From CAYJLF01 sp964371055 (GTDB taxonomy: Bacteria > Eisenbacteria > RBG-16-71-46 > CAIMUX01), in contig CAYJLF010000020.1 of the NCBI GenBank assembly GCA_964371055.1, positions 62,001 to 126,000 of the forward strand: a stretch of 64,000 nucleotides of DNA, read 5' to 3'. Under the pieces are notes generated by a model, which did not search any database, was not told the origin of the DNA, and was given only the letters and a program-made list of their open reading frames with translations. The position numbers were made by a program, and so were the translations under genes. Of this stretch, positions 17,321 to 25,546 are shown piece by piece. The first letter of the stretch is position 1, and every line of letters starts with the position of its first letter.

Positions 17321-17776
17321 CTATGACTCGAAGAGCGCGCTCTCCCTAGTCTCGTGTTCGACCAGATCCTGAACGCACGCGGACAGATAGGCCTTCAGGG
17401 CCTCGGCCAGGGAGCCGGCGCTCTGTCCGGCCCGCAATTCATCGATGACCCGGCGCGCGCTGTCCTGCAGGGCCCGGAGTTCCCGGATCAGCGGCTGGTG
17501 CTCGGCCAGAATCTCCTCTCCCCTCCGCCTCCATTCTCCTCGCTCGTCGTCCGGATCCCACGCCGAGAAATAGATCCGTTCCGCGTGAGCGTAGTGCTCG
17601 CTCAGCACGGGGAGAAGACCCTCGATCTCATCGGCACATGCGACCAGCGATCCGAGCGCCGAGGGAAAGCCCGACTCCGCCGACGCAAACTTGCGGAGAC
17701 GGCGTAGCCTCTGCCGGATCCTCCGGCGCTCGTCGAGGAAAACCTCGTCATGAATCAGTGGAAGGGCGGGAGCCAT
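17321..17776 (-). CDS. Hemerythrin HHE-like cation-binding protein
   Basis: A 151-residue, all-helical, Arg/Glu-rich protein. Spaced histidines and acidic residues fit the hemerythrin HHE four-helix bundle: LIHDEVFLDE near residue 9, LSEHYAHAERIYF near 60, LAEHQPLIREL near 90, and VEHETRESALF at the end. The last motif matches the family's HExxExxLF ending. Such proteins bind a di-iron centre and sense or store oxygen or NO. GAGGTG lies 5 bases before ATG 17776. It stands alone between the FGE lipoprotein and a universal stress protein, both on the same strand. Confidence 0.72.
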   Translation of the reverse strand: MAPALPLIHDEVFLDERRRIRQRLRRLRKFASAESGFPSALGSLVACADEIEGLLPVLSEHYAHAERIYFSAWDPDDERGEWRRRGEEILAEHQPLIRELRALQDSARRVIDELRAGQSAGSLAEALKAYLSACVQDLVEHETRESALFES

Positions 17777-17970
17777 TCTGCACCTCGCTTTCCGATGCCT
17801 CGCCCCGGCTGTCGCCCCATTGGATGCGATTCAGGCATCGACGGTCGGCGACGGATCTCCGTCGGGCGATCCCTGCTGCTTTACCCCGTGGTGACCCTTC
17901 GGATCCGTCCGAACTCCCCGGTGGACTTAGTATACCGTACTGGTTCGGCCACGCCCTCGCGTAGATCGAG

Positions 17971-18834
17971 TCAATCTTCGTCCATGCTCCCGCAAAGCAA
18001 CGCCGCGCACGGCAGCGCCTCGAGGACATCCAGAGTCGCCCTGACCCCGAACGATTCCCGCCGGCGGGCCGGCCCGAAGGCCCCCATCGCCAACAGGTCC
18101 GCCTCCCAGTCCTCCGCCTCGCGCAAGATAGCGTCCGCCGCCGACCCCTCGACTGCGATCAGGTCTCCCTCCACCTGATGAGACTCGAGATATGCGCCGG
18201 CCCGATCCAGCAGGCGTCCCGCCGCTTCCGCGGCTCCGACCGCGATCACCCGCAGCTCGGCCGGCAGTCGCTGAGCCAGCCCAAGGGCGGTCGAGAGCAC
18301 GCGATGCGATGCCTCCGTATCGTCGTACGCGACGAGGATCTTCGGCCCCAGGGTCGCGCCGGGCGGAACCAAGGCCACCGGGCACCAGGCACGGCGGAGA
18401 ATCCGTTCCACGTGACGTCCCAGGGGGCGCCGGGGCGCCGACTCGCTCGCCGCTTCGCTGTACTTGCCCATCACCAGGAGGTCGTGCGCCCTCGACTCCT
18501 GGATCAGGATCTGGTCCACGGAACCCTGGGCGACCAGAAACGAGCCGCGGATCCTCGTGTCGGCCACCAGCTGCAGGAAGCGGTGTCCCAACACCCGTTC
18601 CTCGGACTGGAACTCGGCCTCCAGCATCGGCACATTGGGTGCCTCCATCGGGATCGTGCCGGTCGACGGCAGGATCCGGAGCGCCTGTTCCGCGGCCCGG
18701 ATCAGCTCCGCGTCCTCCACATAGAGCGCTTTGACCGAGGCTTTCAGCGCGATGGCCAGTTCGACGGCCAGTCCGGCCGTCGATTCCGCCGTCTCGCCCC
18801 AGTCCAGGCCCACGAGAATCGTCTGGATCTTCAT
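17971..18834 (-). CDS. Tandem universal stress protein (UspA-type)
   Basis: A 287-residue cytoplasmic protein with two UspA domains. The first begins MKIQTILVGLDWGETAEST and spans about 1-155, with SRAHDLLVMGKYS near 115. The second, about 163-287, begins KILVAYDDTEASHRVLSTA and has EDWEADLLAMGAFGP near 240. Both ATP-binding G-x2-G-x9-G-S/T loops are degenerate, so nucleotide binding is doubtful. AGGAGG lies 8 bases before ATG 18834. The neighbouring hemerythrin gene on the same strand suggests a stress-related pair, but the 194-bp gap argues for separate transcripts. Confidence 0.9.
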   Translation of the reverse strand: MKIQTILVGLDWGETAESTAGLAVELAIALKASVKALYVEDAELIRAAEQALRILPSTGTIPMEAPNVPMLEAEFQSEERVLGHRFLQLVADTRIRGSFLVAQGSVDQILIQESRAHDLLVMGKYSEAASESAPRRPLGRHVERILRRAWCPVALVPPGATLGPKILVAYDDTEASHRVLSTALGLAQRLPAELRVIAVGAAEAAGRLLDRAGAYLESHQVEGDLIAVEGSAADAILREAEDWEADLLAMGAFGPARRRESFGVRATLDVLEALPCAALLCGSMDED

Positions 18835-19066
18835 GGCCGGTTCCTCCTCTGGCGCGTCTGCGCCTGGTCAGGACACGACTCCACGGGCACGATCCCGCTG
18901 TGGGGGGCAACACGCCGTTCGGGATCTCGTACGAGTCCGCCAGGGCGGTCGTCATCCGGAGCATACCCGGAACCGGCCGTCCCGCAACGGCGGATCGTTC
19001 GGGCGCCTTGATCCGGTATCGCAAAACCCGTAGGATCCGCCGGGCAAACCTCGTAGGGGAGGTTCT

Positions 19067-19555
19067 ATGAGTTCCGTGATCGACTGGCTTCTGATCGTGG
19101 CCGGCGCCCTGCTCATCCTGCTCGAAGTGCTTCTGGGCGCCGTCAGCGGGTTCGACTTTCTCCTCATCGGCTCGGCCCTGTTGCTGGGCGGCGTCCTGGG
19201 GGCCGTCCTCCATCAACCACTCGTCGGCTTCGTCGCCGCCGGCATCCTCTCCCTGCTCTACGTTTTCGTCGGGCGACGGCACATCCGCGGGCGGCTCCGT
19301 CGGCCCGGCATCCCCAGCAACATCGATGCGCTCTATGGTAAGACCGTTGTGGTGGTGGAAGAGCCGACCGAGCACCGCGCCGGGCGTGTCCGCCACGAGG
19401 GAGAGGAGTGGCGGGCCCTGCTGGACGGAAGCCGGACGCCGGCGACCATCCCGCTCTCCCCCGGCAGCAAGGCGCAGATCACGCGTGTCGATGGCGTCAC
19501 GGTCTATGTCTCCCCGGTCCCGGCCGGAACCTCTTCCGGAAAGGAGTCGTCATGA
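19067..19555 (+). CDS. NfeD-family membrane protein
   Basis: A 162-residue protein with three or four N-terminal transmembrane helices (about 5-75) and a C-terminal OB-fold domain (about 85-150; LYGKTVVVVEEPTEHRAGRV and ITRVDGVTVYVSP). This is the short NfeD form without the ClpP-like protease domain. NfeD proteins work with SPFH/stomatin partners in membrane microdomains. The stop overlaps the next start as ATGA, and that next gene is a stomatin, the usual partner. AGGGGAGG precedes ATG 19067. Confidence 0.92.
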   Translation: MSSVIDWLLIVAGALLILLEVLLGAVSGFDFLLIGSALLLGGVLGAVLHQPLVGFVAAGILSLLYVFVGRRHIRGRLRRPGIPSNIDALYGKTVVVVEEPTEHRAGRVRHEGEEWRALLDGSRTPATIPLSPGSKAQITRVDGVTVYVSPVPAGTSSGKESS

Positions 19556-20490
19556 GCGGCCTCAATCCCGCGCTCGTTCTCCTGTTCGGTTTCATCCTCT
19601 TCATCCTGCTCATCATCCTCGCGCGCAGCGCCCGTATCGTGAGGCAGTACGAGAAGGGACTGATCCTGCGGCTGGGGAAGTACCATGCCACGGTCAGTTC
19701 GGGACTCAACTTCCTCATGCCGCTCATTGACGACATCCAGAAGGTCGACATGCGCGAGCAGGTGATCAACGTCGAGCCGCAGAAGGTGATCACGCGCGAC
19801 AACGTCAGCGTCGTGGTCGACGCGGTCATCTACTACCGCGTGATCGATCCCGTTCGCGCCGTCTTCGAAGTGCAGAACTTCGGCCTGGCCGCCACCACCC
19901 TGGCCCAGACCAACCTCCGTAACCTGATCGGTGACAAAGCGCTCGACGAAACTCTGATCGCGCGTGACATCATCAACACGAATCTGCGGGCGGTGCTCGA
20001 CGAGGCGACCAACGGCTGGGGGGTCAAGGTCACCCGCGTCGAAGTGCAGAAGATCGACCCGCCGGCCGACATCACCGAGGCGATGAGCCGCCAGATGAAG
20101 GCGGAGCGGGACAAGCGCGCCAACATCCTCGAGTCGGAGGGGATCCGGCAGAGCGAGATCCTGAAGGCAGAAGGACAGAAACAGGCGGAGATCCTGAAGG
20201 CGGAGGGTGACGCTCAGGCCAAGCTGCTGCGCGCCGAGGCCGAGGCCAAGGCGATCGAGATGGTCTCGAACGCCGCCGAGAAGTTCTTCCAGGAGCGGGC
20301 CGCGCTCAGCAAGCAGCTCGACGTGCTGCAGAGCACGCTGCAGCACAACACGAAGTATGTGATCCCGGGCAACGCCGATCTGGTGGCGGTGCTGGGATTC
20401 GAGGAGGGCACCGCTCCGCAGCTCGTCCCATACCAGCGCACTCGTGACGCAGGGTCGGGCCGGGGGGCGCCCCCGCCGATGCGGCCGTAG
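19552..20490 (+). CDS. SPFH/stomatin-like protein (NfeD partner, YbbK/QmcA type)
   Basis: A 312-residue membrane-anchored protein. One N-terminal helix (about 6-26) is followed by the SPFH domain (about 28-185, with GLILRLGKYHATVSSGLNFL and ITRDNVSVVVDAVIYYRV). A charged coiled coil follows (about 190-255, repeats of ILKAEGQKQAEILKAEG). Such proteins oligomerise into membrane cages and act with NfeD in membrane quality control. The start at 19552 overlaps the nfeD stop. A hairpin right after the stop probably ends the transcript. Confidence 0.95.
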   Translation: MSGLNPALVLLFGFILFILLIILARSARIVRQYEKGLILRLGKYHATVSSGLNFLMPLIDDIQKVDMREQVINVEPQKVITRDNVSVVVDAVIYYRVIDPVRAVFEVQNFGLAATTLAQTNLRNLIGDKALDETLIARDIINTNLRAVLDEATNGWGVKVTRVEVQKIDPPADITEAMSRQMKAERDKRANILESEGIRQSEILKAEGQKQAEILKAEGDAQAKLLRAEAEAKAIEMVSNAAEKFFQERAALSKQLDVLQSTLQHNTKYVIPGNADLVAVLGFEEGTAPQLVPYQRTRDAGSGRGAPPPMRP

Positions 20491-20503
20491 CAGCGGGCGG
20501 AAG

Positions 20504-20539
20504 ATCCGGACCGCGTCGCGCCGGCGCCGCGGTCCGGTC
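20504..20539. terminator. Hairpin between convergent genes
   Basis: CCGGACCGCG at 20506-20515 pairs perfectly with CGCGGTCCGG at 20528-20537 around a 12-base loop. It lies between the stop of the SPFH gene and the stop of the convergent lipoprotein gene, so it could serve both strands. There is no T-run, as is usual at this GC content. Confidence 0.55.
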
Positions 20540-20541
20540 GC

Positions 20542-21366
20542 TTACCACACCCGTCCCTCCGGCGCCCACTCGCCGTGCCCGCCCGCCCAGCGGATCTGAT
20601 GGCGGAGGATCCACGGATCGCCCCGACGGGCGCGGCCGTAGACCCACATCTCTCCCCGATCGCCCTGGTCCGAGATGGACCCTTCCCACGACACGGTATC
20701 TCCACAGACGGCACGAACGTCCTTCAGGCCGTCGTCGCGCGCGGCGAGGCGAAGCTCCAGGACCGGCGGAGACGCGCCTCGCGATCCGGCGAAGAAACTC
20801 CAGTCGCACGTCCTCCCGTCCGGCGACAACACCCAGTCGGAGTCATGGCCCGTCGCCCCCGCGCGGGTCCAGTGCGTGCAGGCCCCCGAAGCCCCATAGG
20901 GCCGGGACATGATCCGGCAAGTCAGCAGAGAGTCCCCATCCTCCTCCCCGGGAAGCCCGGCGCACCCATCGCGGTAGGCTTCCCATACCCACCCGTCGCC
21001 CGTCGGGCAGACCCGATACGTGTACGAACAACCTGGGCCCGGCTCCACGAAGGCCTCGACGCATTCGCTCTCGACCGTGTGCCAGTCGTCCCGCTGAAAG
21101 TCGGTGAAAAGAGGTGCGCGCAGCCGCAGGACCGTCTGCACGCGGTTGAGGCATCCCATCAGCACGATCCTGGCCTCGCGCAGCCCCGGATCGACCGTGC
21201 GCGCCAGAGTGGGAACGGGCAGATGACGAGGGTCGGTGATTACGGGCCAAGTGTCCGGCCCGGCCGGCGTGGTCCCCTCCTGGCACGAGGAGAGAAAGAG
21301 GCCGAGATAGGCCGCCAGGACGAACGATGAAACGGAACCGTGGTGTCGGATCGGATTCATCAGCAT
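20542..21366 (-). CDS. Lipoprotein of unknown function
   Basis: A 274-residue exported protein; the lipobox LFLSSC places the lipidated Cys at 28. The mature part is rich in Trp, Asp, Gly and contains about ten Cys (for example CVEAFVEPGPGCSYTYRVC, then CTHWTRAG and RTCDWSFF), so disulfides are likely. I recognise no family. ATG 21366 has GAGG 6 bases upstream; a second Met two codons later is possible. It is convergent with the SPFH gene and stands alone. Confidence 0.72.
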   Translation of the reverse strand: MLMNPIRHHGSVSSFVLAAYLGLFLSSCQEGTTPAGPDTWPVITDPRHLPVPTLARTVDPGLREARIVLMGCLNRVQTVLRLRAPLFTDFQRDDWHTVESECVEAFVEPGPGCSYTYRVCPTGDGWVWEAYRDGCAGLPGEEDGDSLLTCRIMSRPYGASGACTHWTRAGATGHDSDWVLSPDGRTCDWSFFAGSRGASPPVLELRLAARDDGLKDVRAVCGDTVSWEGSISDQGDRGEMWVYGRARRGDPWILRHQIRWAGGHGEWAPEGRVW

Positions 21367-21478
21367 CGCTATCCTCGTCGCAGTCCCAACCCGGTCTTCA
21401 CCATACCAGAGTCGCCCGTCTCCGCGTGGATCGTTTTCGCCCCCGTCGCGGGACGCATCACCGCCCGGCGCCAGCCGC

Positions 21479-22255
21479 CTACCCGAAGGTCGCCACCACC
21501 GGGGTGTGATCGCTCGGCCGATCCCACCCCCGCGGCGTGCGATCGATGACGCAGCTCAGGGCCCGCGCGCAGAGCGGCGCCGTCACCAGGATCAGATCGA
21601 TGCGCGCCCCCTGGTTTCGAGGCCAGGCGCCCATCCGGTAGTCCCACCAGGAGTACTCCCGCGCCTGGGGATGAAGATGACGGAAGAGGTCGATCAGCCC
21701 CCAGTCGAGAAGGCGCCGGAGCGCGTCGTGCTCGGCCTCGCTGAAGAGGACCTGGCCGCGGAATCGGTTCGGATCGTGGACGTCATCATCGGCCGGAGCG
21801 ACATTGAAGTCTCCCACCAGGGCGAGCGGCGCAGACGGGTCGTGAGACGTCTCGAGATGGCGAGCCAGCCCGTCCAGCCAGCGGAGCTTGTACGCATACT
21901 TCTGTGAACCGACGCTCTCGCCGTTCGGAACGTAGAGGTTCAGGATCCGCACGTCATCGCGCCGGGCGGAGAGGACGCGCGCCTGCGGATCGCCCTCGTG
22001 CTCGGGCAGCCCGGTCGCCACCTCAAGGAGGGGATCCGCGGAGAGAAACGCCACGCCGTTGTAGCTCTTCTGTCCATGGACCGCGGCGTGCCAGCCGGCA
22101 TCGAAGAAGACGTCCTCGGGGAAGTCCTCACTCTGCATCTTCAGTTCCTGCAGCGCCAGCACGCTCGGCGGCGACTCTCTCAGCCAATCCAGGACATGCG
22201 CGCCGCGCGCCTTGAGAGAGTTGACGTTCCAGGTGGCGAGGGTAAACGGCGCCAT
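21479..22255 (-). CDS. xth: Exodeoxyribonuclease III (Xth-type AP endonuclease)
   Basis: A 258-residue member of the exonuclease III/AP endonuclease family, which cuts DNA at abasic sites in base-excision repair. The motifs are complete: LATWNVNSLKAR (about 6-17), the metal Glu in LALQELKMQ (about 38), GDFNVAP near 150, YSWWDYRMGAW near 205, RIDLILVT near 222 and the catalytic SDHTPVVA at the C-terminus. The ATG at 22255 gives the usual length; the longer frame is a shadow of the reductase gene upstream. Window context gives it a second AP nuclease partner, endonuclease IV at 56.6 kb. Confidence 0.94.
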   Translation of the reverse strand: MAPFTLATWNVNSLKARGAHVLDWLRESPPSVLALQELKMQSEDFPEDVFFDAGWHAAVHGQKSYNGVAFLSADPLLEVATGLPEHEGDPQARVLSARRDDVRILNLYVPNGESVGSQKYAYKLRWLDGLARHLETSHDPSAPLALVGDFNVAPADDDVHDPNRFRGQVLFSEAEHDALRRLLDWGLIDLFRHLHPQAREYSWWDYRMGAWPRNQGARIDLILVTAPLCARALSCVIDRTPRGWDRPSDHTPVVATFG

Positions 22256-22326
22256 CGATCCTCCGTCGACGCTGATCCGGTCGCGCGGCAACCCGTGATC
22301 GCGAGTTCCCGGCGGCGACTCCGCGG

Positions 22327-23187
22327 CTACCAGTACTCCTCGAGGTGAAGCGTGCCGATCGTCTTCTTCTCGTCCGGCGTGTAGCCCCGCTCGTGGATCA
22401 GCTTCTCCTTCGCCGCATCGATCATGGCGGGATTCCCGCAGAGGAAGACGTGGGCCTGCTCGGGCCGGACGGGTACGCCGGTCTTCTCCTCGATCTGTCC
22501 GGCCAGGAGCACATCCTGAAGATAGCCGGTGAGACCGCGCCAGGTCGGGTCGTCCTGCGCCCGCGAGATGACAGGGTAGTAGTGGATGTTCCGGCAGACG
22601 CGGCTCAGCGTCATGAGTTCGGTGCGGTAGGCCAGGTCGTAGGAGTAGCGAGCGCCGTGGAGCACGATCACCTGCTGCGCACCGCCGCACTCCACCTCGG
22701 AGCGAAGCATGCTCATGTAGGGGGCCAGACCCGTGCCGGTCCCGACCAGGTAGATGTGCTTGTCGGCGGGGACCTTCGAGAGCGTGAACATCCCGGTCGG
22801 CTTGGGGCCGAGGTAGAGCCGATCCTGCGCCTTCAGGCCGAAGAGCTTCGGCGTCAATTCGCCGCTCGGCACCAGCGCGAGATAGAACTCGAGGTACTCG
22901 TCGGCCTTGCTGCCGGAGGCGATGGAGTACGCGCGCCGAATCAGCTTGTCTGGATCGGCATCCGACGCCGTTGCCTCGCCCGCGTCCGGCGGGGAGACGC
23001 CCGGAGGAACCTGTCCCCACTCCGAGGGCGCGGTCACCGCCCGGGCCGACTGCTTGAGCCCCAGCACGGTGTACTGCCCGGCTTTGAAGTCATACGGCAA
23101 CTGGTCGGGGACCACCCGCAGGATCATCAGTCCCGGCGCGACCTCGACCCGCTGAACGGCAGTAGCGTTGTACTCGAGCGGCGGCAT
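22327..23187 (-). CDS. Ferredoxin-NADP+ reductase
   Basis: A 286-residue bacterial-type ferredoxin/flavodoxin-NADP+ reductase. It transfers electrons between NADPH and ferredoxin using FAD. RRAYSIAS (about 83-90) binds FAD, GTGTGLAPYMSMLRSE (about 148-163) binds NADPH, HVFLCGNPAMID (about 250) is the third conserved block, and the C-terminal EEYW has the terminal aromatic residue typical of subclass Fpr. A Ser/Pro/Asp-rich insert of about 30 residues (46-78) interrupts the FAD domain. It is the gene just upstream of xth on the same strand, 71 bp apart. The Rieske ferredoxin of the SUF operon is a possible but unproven partner. Confidence 0.92.
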   Translation of the reverse strand: MPPLEYNATAVQRVEVAPGLMILRVVPDQLPYDFKAGQYTVLGLKQSARAVTAPSEWGQVPPGVSPPDAGEATASDADPDKLIRRAYSIASGSKADEYLEFYLALVPSGELTPKLFGLKAQDRLYLGPKPTGMFTLSKVPADKHIYLVGTGTGLAPYMSMLRSEVECGGAQQVIVLHGARYSYDLAYRTELMTLSRVCRNIHYYPVISRAQDDPTWRGLTGYLQDVLLAGQIEEKTGVPVRPEQAHVFLCGNPAMIDAAKEKLIHERGYTPDEKKTIGTLHLEEYW

Positions 23188-23274
23188 CCTCTCCCCCCTG
23201 CCGGGCCGGAGATCCCGGCCCGATCGACTGTCGGCGACGTCAACCCGACGATTCCAAGCGCTCAGGATACCCGA

Positions 23275-24018
23275 TCAGGACCCTACGTGCGGAGGCGCAT
23301 CCCGGCGGGCCCGGAATCGCGCGAACTTCGAGCAGGGCTCGGGACTGAAGGCGATCCCGATCGCGTCCAACCGCCCCCGCACGGCCTCGACCACGCGGAG
23401 AGGATCGACGCCGGCCGGAAGGCACGTCTCCCCCAGCTCGATCTCCAGCTCGTAGACGGTGAGATCGGGACCATAGACGGTGCGGTCCAGCTCCCAGAGC
23501 AGTCCCACGGAGACGCCGTCCTCCAGGTCGACGGGTGCTTCCGCCAGGTGGCGTTCATTCTGGAAACCACCCAGGCAGATCAAGTGCTCGAGCCCCGGAA
23601 CCCGCCGCCGGAGTTCGCGGATCGGCTCGACGGGCAGCTCCAGGAGACGTTCCGGGTCGGCTTCGATCTCATCGAGCGAGAGCGGGACGGCAGCCTCGAT
23701 CTCGATGCGGCGATGGATACCGTCCTTGAGGCTCCCACCCGTCTTGACCGTCACCAGGGTCCGCCCCCCCTCGTCCGGACCGCCTGCGTCATCCGAACGA
23801 TCGACCCGATCCCCACCAACCTTCGCCCGCCGCACCTCCCGCCGGACCCGAAGCGCGATCCGGGCGCGCGCCAGCTCCCCGCCTGCACCATCGAAGAACC
23901 GATTCGTCTGGAGCACCGTTTCCCTCGCTCCGCCGAGCAGGCGAAGCAGGCGGAGCATCTCGCTCTCGGACGGCAGGGCGAACTTGACCTCGGTTTCGAT
24001 CGGCGGCTGGCTCGGCAT
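23275..24018 (-). CDS. CYTH-domain protein (class IV adenylate cyclase / triphosphatase type)
   Basis: A 247-residue cytoplasmic CYTH protein. It begins with the hallmark E-x-E-x-K as ETEVKF (Glu8, Glu10, Lys12). Later charged strands of the tunnel fold are visible: RIALRVRREVR, HRRIEIEAAV, the ELDRTVYG stretch and LTVYELEIELGE. CYTH enzymes act on triphosphate groups (thiamine triphosphatase, RNA triphosphatase, AC2-type cyclase); which one cannot be read off. An insert rich in Asp/Gly (about 66-85) separates the first strands. GAGGAGATC directly precedes ATG 24018. Divergent from the YitT gene. Confidence 0.88.
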   Translation of the reverse strand: MPSQPPIETEVKFALPSESEMLRLLRLLGGARETVLQTNRFFDGAGGELARARIALRVRREVRRAKVGGDRVDRSDDAGGPDEGGRTLVTVKTGGSLKDGIHRRIEIEAAVPLSLDEIEADPERLLELPVEPIRELRRRVPGLEHLICLGGFQNERHLAEAPVDLEDGVSVGLLWELDRTVYGPDLTVYELEIELGETCLPAGVDPLRVVEAVRGRLDAIGIAFSPEPCSKFARFRARRDAPPHVGS

Positions 24019-24128
24019 GATCTCCTCTCGTCAGCGGCCGCAGGATACCAGAGCCGGGGCGGACGGAGGGCACGGGAACGCAGACCGGGGGTGGCGACAG
24101 GCCCAGTCCGTGACTAGACTCCCGGGGG

Positions 24129-25055
24129 ATGAAGAAGCCCGATCGCCTCGACTCGAATCTGTTCGTCCAGAGCCGGCGCCGCGTGCTGCGCGTCGTCTGG
24201 CGTCTCCTGCTGCTCAGTGCCGGATCGCTGGCTTTCGCCTGGGCGGTTCGCGCCCTCGTCGTCCCCAACGGACTCCTCTCCGGCGGCGTCGCCGGCCTGG
24301 CGATCCTCTCGCACCGCCTGGCCGGAGTGCCGATCGGACTGGCCTATGCGGTGCTCAACATCCCGATCTTCTTCCTGGGAGCCCGCATCGTCGGCCGCGG
24401 TTTCATCCTCGGTTCGGGCGTGGCCGTCCTCGTCACCTGGGTCGTGACCGACCTGGCCGCGATTCCCCCGGCCACGAACGATCCGCTCCTGGCGGGAATC
24501 TTCGGCGGGGTGCTCTATGGCGTCGGCACGGCGCTGGGACTGCGGGCCGGCGCCTCGCTCGGCGGGTTCGACATCCTCGGCGTCGTGGTGAACCGCCGCT
24601 TCGGCCTCGGCGTCGGCGAGGTGCTGCTCGTCCTCAACGGCGTCCTCATCCTCCTGACCGGATCGATCGAGAGCCCGGAAAAGGCGATGTATACGCTGGT
24701 GCTGATCTTCGCCTCGGGCAAGACGGTCGACGTCCTGACCGCGCCGCGGCGGCGGAAGGCGTTTCTCGTCATGACGCGCCGCCCGGAGCCGATCCGCGAG
24801 CGGGTGCTCAAGACCATGAACCGCGGCGTCACGCTCTTTCGGGCCGAGGGAGGGTGGTCGCACACCGAGGTCGCGGCCCTCCTCTGCGTCGTCACGCGGG
24901 CGGAGGTCCGCGAACTGAGCGACCTGGTGCATGAGGAGGACCCCGAAGCCTTCATCGTCGTGCTGGAATCGAGCGAAGTGCAGGGGGCCTTCCGCAATCC
25001 AACCGCCGCGGCCTACTGGCGACGCCTGCAGGAAGCCGGCGCACGGAAAGGCTGA
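24129..25055 (+). CDS. YitT-family membrane protein
   Basis: A 308-residue inner-membrane protein of the YitT/DUF161 family. Five or six helices cover about 20-200, including SGGVAGLAILSHRLAGVPIG and ALGLRAGASLGGFDILGVVV. A cytosolic DUF2179 domain (about 225-295; GVTLFRAEGGWSHTEVAALL and EEDPEAFIVVLESSEVQG) ends the protein. DUF2179 resembles small ligand-binding folds. The transported substrate, if any, is unknown. Spacing of 32 bp to the EamA gene downstream suggests one transcript. GGGGG before ATG 24129 is the only ribosome signal. Confidence 0.9.
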   Translation: MKKPDRLDSNLFVQSRRRVLRVVWRLLLLSAGSLAFAWAVRALVVPNGLLSGGVAGLAILSHRLAGVPIGLAYAVLNIPIFFLGARIVGRGFILGSGVAVLVTWVVTDLAAIPPATNDPLLAGIFGGVLYGVGTALGLRAGASLGGFDILGVVVNRRFGLGVGEVLLVLNGVLILLTGSIESPEKAMYTLVLIFASGKTVDVLTAPRRRKAFLVMTRRPEPIRERVLKTMNRGVTLFRAEGGWSHTEVAALLCVVTRAEVRELSDLVHEEDPEAFIVVLESSEVQGAFRNPTAAAYWRRLQEAGARKG

Positions 25056-25087
25056 ACTCGACCGGGCCGGAGGGAGGAGAGATCGCG

Positions 25088-25513
25088 ATGAAGCCTGAGT
25101 TGCTGGCCTTGATCACCGCCGCCGCGTGGGGCATCGGCGGCTATTTCGAGAAGAAGGGACTCCACCTGGGGAACCTGCCGCCGCAGGTCGGGATCACGAT
25201 CCGGACGGCGGTAGCCCTGGTCGTCCTCGGCCTCGCCAGCGCCCCGCAGTGGAAGACGATCGCGCACGCCGGACCGAGATCTCTCCTCCTCATGGTCATC
25301 GGCGGAGGGGTGGTCGCCGGTTCGATCGGCATGCTCTGCTTCTACGCGGCGATCAAGGGAGCTCCGCTGACGCGCGTCATGCCGATCGCCTTCACCTCGC
25401 CGCTCTTCGGCGCCCTGGCCGCCGCGGTGCTGGGAGGAGAAGCGCTCTCGGCCCGCACCGTCATCGGGATGCTGCTCACAGTCGGAGGAATCGTCGTCCT
25501 GACCGCGCGGTGA
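25088..25513 (+). CDS. Half-size EamA/DMT-family transporter
   Basis: A 141-residue membrane protein with five hydrophobic helices, corresponding to one EamA repeat of the drug/metabolite transporter superfamily. WGIGGYFEKKGL near the N-terminus and FYAAIKGAPLTRVMPIAFTS in the middle fit the family. Full-size members have two such repeats; single-repeat members usually act as dimers. GGAGGAG lies upstream of ATG 25088. It follows the YitT gene closely on the same strand. The substrate is unknown. Confidence 0.85.
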   Translation: MKPELLALITAAAWGIGGYFEKKGLHLGNLPPQVGITIRTAVALVVLGLASAPQWKTIAHAGPRSLLLMVIGGGVVAGSIGMLCFYAAIKGAPLTRVMPIAFTSPLFGALAAAVLGGEALSARTVIGMLLTVGGIVVLTAR

Positions 25514-25546
25514 CGCGGGGTCCGGCGATCCACGTTCCGCACCCGG

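Noticed and set aside
20504..20539. Hairpin as an attachment site or origin
   Set aside because: Position between two convergent stops and short stem fit a terminator; no integrase, dnaA box or direct repeat is near.
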